Shown: piece by piece, positions 54,670 to 60,000 of the stretch
How the letters are laid out: the number at the start of each line of letters is the position of its first letter
Position numbering within the stretch: position 1 is the first letter of the stretch
From: Owenia fusiformis
Taxonomy: Eukaryota > Annelida > Polychaeta > Sabellida > Oweniidae
Assembly (NCBI GenBank): GCA_903813345.2
Contig: CAIIXF020000011.1
Span: 17,593,754-17,653,753, forward strand
Direction: 5' to 3'
DNA: 60,000 nt
The notes under the pieces: model-generated
Seen by the model: only the letters and a program-made list of their open reading frames with translations
What the model was told of the DNA's origin: nothing
Databases searched by the model: none
Position numbers and translations under genes: made by a program

Positions 54670-55025
54670 GTTGGCATGTTTATGTTCCCAATCGCCAAGA
54701 ATTGTCAATTTATCCAATTTGCAAGACTGCGTTTATTGGATTAGTTCATATGTAGAGATTTTCATGATTAGGATTTAAAGCCCCATCACACATGAACGAA
54801 CCCCCCCCCCCCCCCGACGTCAACTTACACGTACGTGTCCAACCGATTAGAACACAACCGAGTTGTACACTATTTGGGTGTTCGTATGCGGACGAAAGCT
54901 TCGGACGGCTTCGGAAGCATGCGCAAAGGTGCGCTTCGGTTCGCATGTTTACGTTCCCAATCGCCATAATTTACAATTTACCCAATTTGCAAGCCTGCGT
55001 TAAGTGGATTCGTTTAATTATGTGT
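54670..55025 (+). repeat. Direct repeat pair of about 80 bp
   Basis: GGCATGTTTATGTTCCCAAT / CGCCAAGAATTGTCAATTTA near 54673 matches CGCATGTTTACGTTCCCAAT / CGCCATAATTTACAATTTAC near 54942. Both continue with CCAATTTGCAAG and CTGCGTT. The spacing is about 270 bp. Between them are a C-run and a CG-rich stretch (CGGACGAAAGCTTCGGACGG). Confidence 0.65.
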
Positions 55026-55035
55026 GGGTGAGAGG

Positions 55036-55116
55036 CCTTTAGGGTTGGGAGTTAGGGTTAAGTGTTATAGGTTAGAAGTTATGGTTTAGGGATAAGATTA
55101 GATTTAGGGTTGACGT
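55036..55116. repeat. Degenerate TTAGGG-rich stretch
   Basis: TTTAGGGTTGGGAGTTAGGG, GGTTTAGGGAT and GATTTAGGGTTG occur within 80 bases. They resemble an old interstitial telomere-type tract (TTAGGG is the usual animal telomere unit). It is short and imperfect, so it may be chance. Confidence 0.35.
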
Positions 55117-55809
55117 TGACTTAAGCCATCTTCAGTTGCAGACTAAAAATCGTCACCCATTAATTTTTAAAAGTCGTATTACGAAGAACAATTACAGTAA
55201 GTATTAATTTGCTCACTTCAGAGATTTAAAAGACCGATACACGGATACCATGCCAAAATCCCATCTAGTATGTTCCTGGTAATATACTTCATGTTATCAA
55301 CTCTAGATTCTGCTGTGCCATGGAACTATTATTTGTTTAACTAGTTACTTTATTACAATGAAGAATTCTTAGAATGTCAAATTTTATGATGAATTACAAT
55401 AATGACAAGTTGCATTGGTTAAAGTATGCTGTCTGGGAATCTGTTCAAAGTGCTTCAAACGGCTCAATTATATAATGGATATATTTGTCTCTCATACACT
55501 TTTCCCCTGCTGTACCCATTTAAAGAGGATGTATTGTCTTTTGTAGGTCAAATTGAACCTGCGTTTTCAATGTGTAACTGTTTTTGGACAATGAAAAGAC
55601 CAAATGGCATTATGCTAAATAAGGGAAAAGCCTACAGCCATGGAAAAAAAAAACCCACATATCCCATACTAGATAATGCATAATCAAGCATTGCTTCCAT
55701 CCGCCATGAACGCGAAGTCAATGAATCAATACAGAAATTATGTGTATAGCGCGCACACAAAACAAGCGCTACTTAGTCTACATAAGATACCCGACCAGCT
55801 TCAGTTTCC

Positions 55810-57355
55810 TATTTAGAACAGGAGATTTGCAATTTCACTTTGGTGTGAGAGTGTACTGTTCTTACTCGGTTTGTTTATTTCTTACCCTACTATCACACCA
55901 AACTAGTTCTCACTACGTTCTCGAAAACGGGCTTCAACTGTGTACGAACGGACTGGACCCACTAAGAACCGTTTGGGATCTATTTACAAACTTCATCGAA
56001 CGTACTCGAACGGGTAGGTCCTCTAGAACTTAGACAATGCTCAAAATGTTCTCGTGGTCGTCACGTTCTACAATTAGAACGAATGACAACGTACTAACGA
56101 CGAGCTGGGCGTTCTACGAACGGAACCGTCGTACTTCAATCCTACTAGGGACGTTTTAACAACGAGTTGAACTGTCTGAGGACGTGTTGAGAACGAGGTA
56201 GAACTAATTGCAAACGTGTTTAAACTGATTAAGAACGTATTTAACACTGTTTATGAACGAGTTAGCAAAAATATAGCTATCACACCAAACAAGTTGCCAC
56301 TGCGTTCTTCAAAACTGGTTTTAAACTGTGTGCGAACGGAATGAACGTAGCTGCAACTTTCGAAGGTCTATTTACGAACTTTATGAACGTTCTCAGACGG
56401 GAATGTGATTTTAGAATTTTGAATCGATTCAAAATTCGATGGCGACCATACCGTTCTGTAATCAGGTCATGTTGACCTTCTAGACTAAGGGACGCGTTCT
56501 ACTACGTTGCACACCGACGTGGTCCGACCTGAACGAACTGCGAACGAGATGGACGTATCGAAGACTGTTTAAGAACGAAGAAGCTAATTATTTCAGACAT
56601 ATTTCCCGATCACAGCCAGATTGAGCCCGTTTTACGACGTTTTCGTAGGACTGGTAAGAACGGGTAAGAACTAGTTTGGTGTGATAGGGGGGTTAGGAAA
56701 GTTTCTATTAAATACCTGTTTGGGGATTTCAATGGTATACTATTACAGCACCATCTTTGGAAACAATACTCTAATTTGCTTACATATAATGCACAGAATA
56801 ACTGGAAAACATGTGATCATTACAGTGAAAGGTAAAATATTTGGCATCATTTTCTGCTGGGTGACGTTTTGGCATTCCAACTAAGCAAGACAGCAGAAGT
56901 TTTGATTTTCATTTCATTTTTTTACATGAAGGTGAGATGTTCTGCTGTATTTCTCTGAAATCTTTCGAAAATCGACGGACTGCGATTTGAGAAATTCTAA
57001 TTTGAACTTTGTCAATTTACATAATGGTACAAAAAGAAAGGAGAGTTCTACCTGTCAACGGGAATCATTATGCTCATGTCTATTTAATACTATGCTGGCA
57101 ATTTTGACTTCGATGCACAGTATAATGCTTTCTGAAGAAAATGATGAATGTCATACATGTACGTCTTACCTCCAAATGTCTTACGAAACGAGCTAGTTTA
57201 AAATATGTATCATAGAAAACCAGCCATATTTAATGGCATATTACATGAGGATATATTAAACGGAGGAAATAAAGAAACATAACATAGCATATAGGGCGAT
57301 TTATACGTACAGGTTGACGTTTCCATTATATGCATCGCTTAAAGTCTCCAATATC
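55810..57355 (+). repeat. Interrupted copy of the 41.8-42.2 kb intron segment
   Basis: AACAGGAGATTTGCAATTTC near 55818 and then GGAATCATTATGCTCATGTC, ACTATGCTGGCAATTTTGAC and GTACAGGTTGACGTTTCC from about 57061 match the intron segment in order. About 1.2 kb of extra sequence, including the TATCACACC element, separates the two halves. Confidence 0.65.
55890..56687. mobile_element. ~800-bp element with CTATCACACCAAACTAGTTC ends
   Basis: CTATCACACCAAACTAGTTC at the left and GAACTAGTTTGGTGTGATAG at the right are perfect inverted ends; matching continues imperfectly outward. A second internal copy of TATCACACCAAACAAGTTGC occurs near 56279. The interior is rich in GAACG / CGTTC motifs. It has no recognisable transposase. 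Confidence 0.75.
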
Positions 57356-58442
57356 TCAGATTCAGCACTCCACGCCCCCTTCCCCCTCCACCCACCAGCA
57401 TGATTTAAACTGACAGAGTTGCCAGTGGTCAGAGCAGAACACAGAGAGAAGGTTGAATGCTTACCAAATACATACTAGACTTGCCAATTAAAAGATTGAA
57501 TAAAATACCAAAACCAAACAAAAACAACAACTACTCCAGCAATCGTCTTATTTATATCTCTGGTTCTCTTGTTGCGGGTTTTCATGTGATGAATTGTCTT
57601 GGAGGATGCCAAATCCATTCCTGCCAATATTGAGGTTCTGAAGACAGTCATTAGTATGCTACGTGATTATATTCGTGTTCAACTTTATTCATAGCTCAGA
57701 ATATTGAATTCGTTCTGTTTATTAGCAGTTGACTATTAATAGGGGACAATTGCTTGTACATTACCACAGAGACGTTTAAAATATCTCTGATTATAGAGAT
57801 AAAACATTTGTTTTCGTGTTCCCCAGGGACATCATTTTTGGAACACATTGATCAACTCTAATAAAGTTGAGCGGTTGGCAAATAATAGTTCAATTCAATC
57901 GATCCCAAATGGAACGCAAATGAGCAAGAGTCCTATGATCTAACAAAGTGTTATTTGATCTAATAGATAATGGAGTGAGCCAAAACATAAGGGGAATTAC
58001 TCTTCTGTTATTGACTATATTTTCTGCATTGAGATCCAGTGGTTGTTAAAAAGCGATGCTATCGTCTATTGGACTCCATAGACCAGACCCAACATAAGCA
58101 ATCGTCGTCGTTCATCATGGATTCCTCGCGGGCTAGATACTAGCTAACACACTCCCCTGGTACCCATTTTATCTAATTTTGAAAATATAATCGGACAACA
58201 AGGCTACTAAGTAATACCTTGCTCTTTGAAAGACAACTAGACAATCTTATTTATCTTTCTCACATATGATCCTATAGTATAGTAGGAACAAGGGGTTCCC
58301 ATGCACCCATAAGGTGTGAATAAGTTACATACATTTTTGTAATCCCTAGGGTGTCTATTTAATGAATTCATTTGTTAACATTGCCAACTAATGTCCCATA
58401 GTACTTTTATGGCGGCATTCAGTTACCATGGTTACACATCTT

Positions 58443-59200
58443 TAGACATCTTACCTTGGTATCTTAAATCATTTGTAGCTCTGTCATTATTTGGTCTATA
58501 GAAATGATATTGGTACCAAATTGAACCTCGTTAAATTTCCAATAAATTTCCGATATTCAATTATGCAAATTATCTAATTATGCAAATTATCTAATTTGCA
58601 TAAATTATGACGTCATCAATCTATTTTTGGTTCAGAATTTCCAACTATAGCAACGTATCTATTAGAACTGAGGCCGTATGGCAAAATTTCTGAAAGGTTT
58701 TGTCCTTTTTTCTATTAGTAGAAGGTATAAGCAACATACAAGTGAAAACAGATTCAAAATTGAATCAGTATTACGAAAGTTATGTAACTTTCGAGGCAGC
58801 TATCGTGAATGTCATTATTTGACAATAATATACATTACGTCTTACCTTGGAGTCTTGAATCAATGTAGCTTCGCCATTATTTGGTCTATAGAGATGATAT
58901 TGGTATCTGATTAAACCTTATTAAATTTACTATATGGTTACAATATTCAGTTATGCAAATTAGCTAATTTGCATTAATTGTGACGTCATCAATCCATTTT
59001 TGGTTCAGAATATCCTAGTATAGCAACATATCTATTAGAACTGAGGCCTTATGACAGAATGTGTGCATAGTTTTGTCCCTTATTTGATGAGTGGAAGATA
59101 TAAGCAACATTAAAGAGACAACAAATCTTCAAAATTGGATCAGAATTAACAAAATTATCCAGCTTTGGAGGCAGCTACTGTGAACGTCATTGTTTGACAA
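58443..59200 (+). repeat. Tandem duplication of a ~390-bp unit
   Basis: CATTATTTGGTCTATAGA starts at 58485 and again at 58875. The shared order is ATGATATTGGTA, TATGCAAATTA, TGACGTCATCAAT, TTTTTGGTTCAGAAT, TATCTATTAGAACTGAGGCC, ATAAGCAACAT and GAGGCAGCTA-TGTGAA. The copies differ at many positions, so the duplication is old. The first copy has a doubled ATGCAAATTATCTAATT segment. Confidence 0.8.
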
Positions 59201-59759
59201 TTATAAAAAGAATATTAAATTAACAAAAAAAGTAACAACCATAGTTGTTTCAATCTTATTGAGTAAAAATGTGCATGTATTGAACTGAACTAATAAGTAT
59301 GTGGAAAGGTTACATGTATTTTGACTATCATTCACAGGGGTCAAAACGATTATCTCAACCCTGTATATTAAAGATCCAATTTTATAATTTACCATGCACT
59401 TTCAATGATTCATATAAATAGTATACATATAGTCTGATTTAGTGATTTTCATCATATTCTTCATATTCTTGATTCTTAAAGCATCTGAAGTATAAAGCAT
59501 GATTAGAAGTGAAGATGATTCATCATATGGTTTATGTAATATTTCTAACATTTCAGATGCTATGGTAACATCACTTGATAATGAGGTTTTTACATTTCAC
59601 GTTCTTAATGAGTTAAAAGAAAGTTATTCTCCCTTTGCTTTAGAGGAAATACTCACATGAATTTGTTTAAGAAAATTATAACTTAATTTAACCCCCTCCT
59701 GACAGCCCCCATATTTGAAGATTTTGGTGAAACCTGGCAAAATACATTAATTATTATGT

Positions 59760-60000
59760 TCCAGAAGCCCCCAGAAGCTATATGATGGCCCCCAGTGGCC
59801 CCAAGAATCTATACAGGGGCCCAAAGTGCGCCCCAGAAGGTATACGATGGCCCCCAGAAGCTATACAAGAGCCCACAGAAACTATACTGTGGTCTCCAGA
59901 AGCTATATGGTGGCCCCCAGTGGCCCTCAGAAGCTATGTGATGGCCCCCAGAAGCTAATTAGTGGCCCCCAGGAGCTATACGGTGGCACCCAGAAGCTAT
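59760..60000. repeat. Minisatellite with CCCCAGAAGCTATA unit, running off the window
   Basis: Units of roughly 20-28 bp built on GGCCCCCAGAAGCTATAYGRT repeat about ten times, with variants (CCCAGTGGCCC, CCCAGGAGCTATACGG). Units are CAG/AAG-bounded and not strictly phased by three, so this is not obviously coding. The end lies beyond 60000. Confidence 0.85.

Noticed and set aside
55036-55116. Interstitial telomere proof of a chromosome fusion
   Set aside because: TTAGGG-like words are few and imperfect over 80 bases. This is too weak to claim a fusion point.

Overview
This window is nuclear DNA from an AT-rich invertebrate animal. The evidence is GT-AG introns in conserved animal genes, dense short inverted-repeat transposons, diverged tandem repeats and a 500-N assembly gap. 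The REV3L and B4GALT proteins look closest to deuterostome forms as I recall them, so a hemichordate- or echinoderm-type animal is a reasonable guess. The species cannot be fixed from sequence alone.

Layout. Positions 1-8095 are upstream DNA full of foldback elements, with a weak promoter candidate near 1.75-2.07 kb. Positions 8123-31297 hold the first twelve coding exons of REV3L, the catalytic subunit of DNA polymerase zeta (+ strand). All twelve exons keep one continuous reading frame and encode about 488 residues. A 500-N gap follows (31413-31912), then one weak but phase-compatible candidate exon (32018-32107). The large middle exon and the polymerase domain of REV3L are not visible. Positions 35320-46242 hold a complete six-exon beta-1,4-galactosyltransferase-family gene (+ strand, 610 aa). 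It has Leu at the position that is Tyr in vertebrate B4GALT1, which predicts GalNAc rather than Gal transfer. Positions 49742-51190 hold a single-exon, 482-aa GT31-type type II membrane glycosyltransferase homologue (- strand), convergent with the B4GALT gene. Its metal-binding and EDV motifs are altered. The rest, to 60 kb, is repeat-rich intergenic DNA ending in a minisatellite.

The repeat content is the most structured part. There are several miniature inverted-repeat families, some with clear target duplications. One is a CAGGCCCGTAGCC family with four copies, one of them nested in another foldback. One is a tiny 82-87 bp element present twice, each copy with exact 9-bp flanking duplications. 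A mariner-type element keeps a recognisable transposase C-terminus. A 679-bp composite carries three hairpins and a 408-bp palindrome. A 135-bp tandem array runs up to REV3L exon 12 and appears to repeat a copy of that exon's splice acceptor.

REV3L acts in the nucleus in translesion DNA synthesis. The other two genes would act in the Golgi on glycan extension. Nothing seen here links REV3L functionally to the two glycosyltransferase genes.
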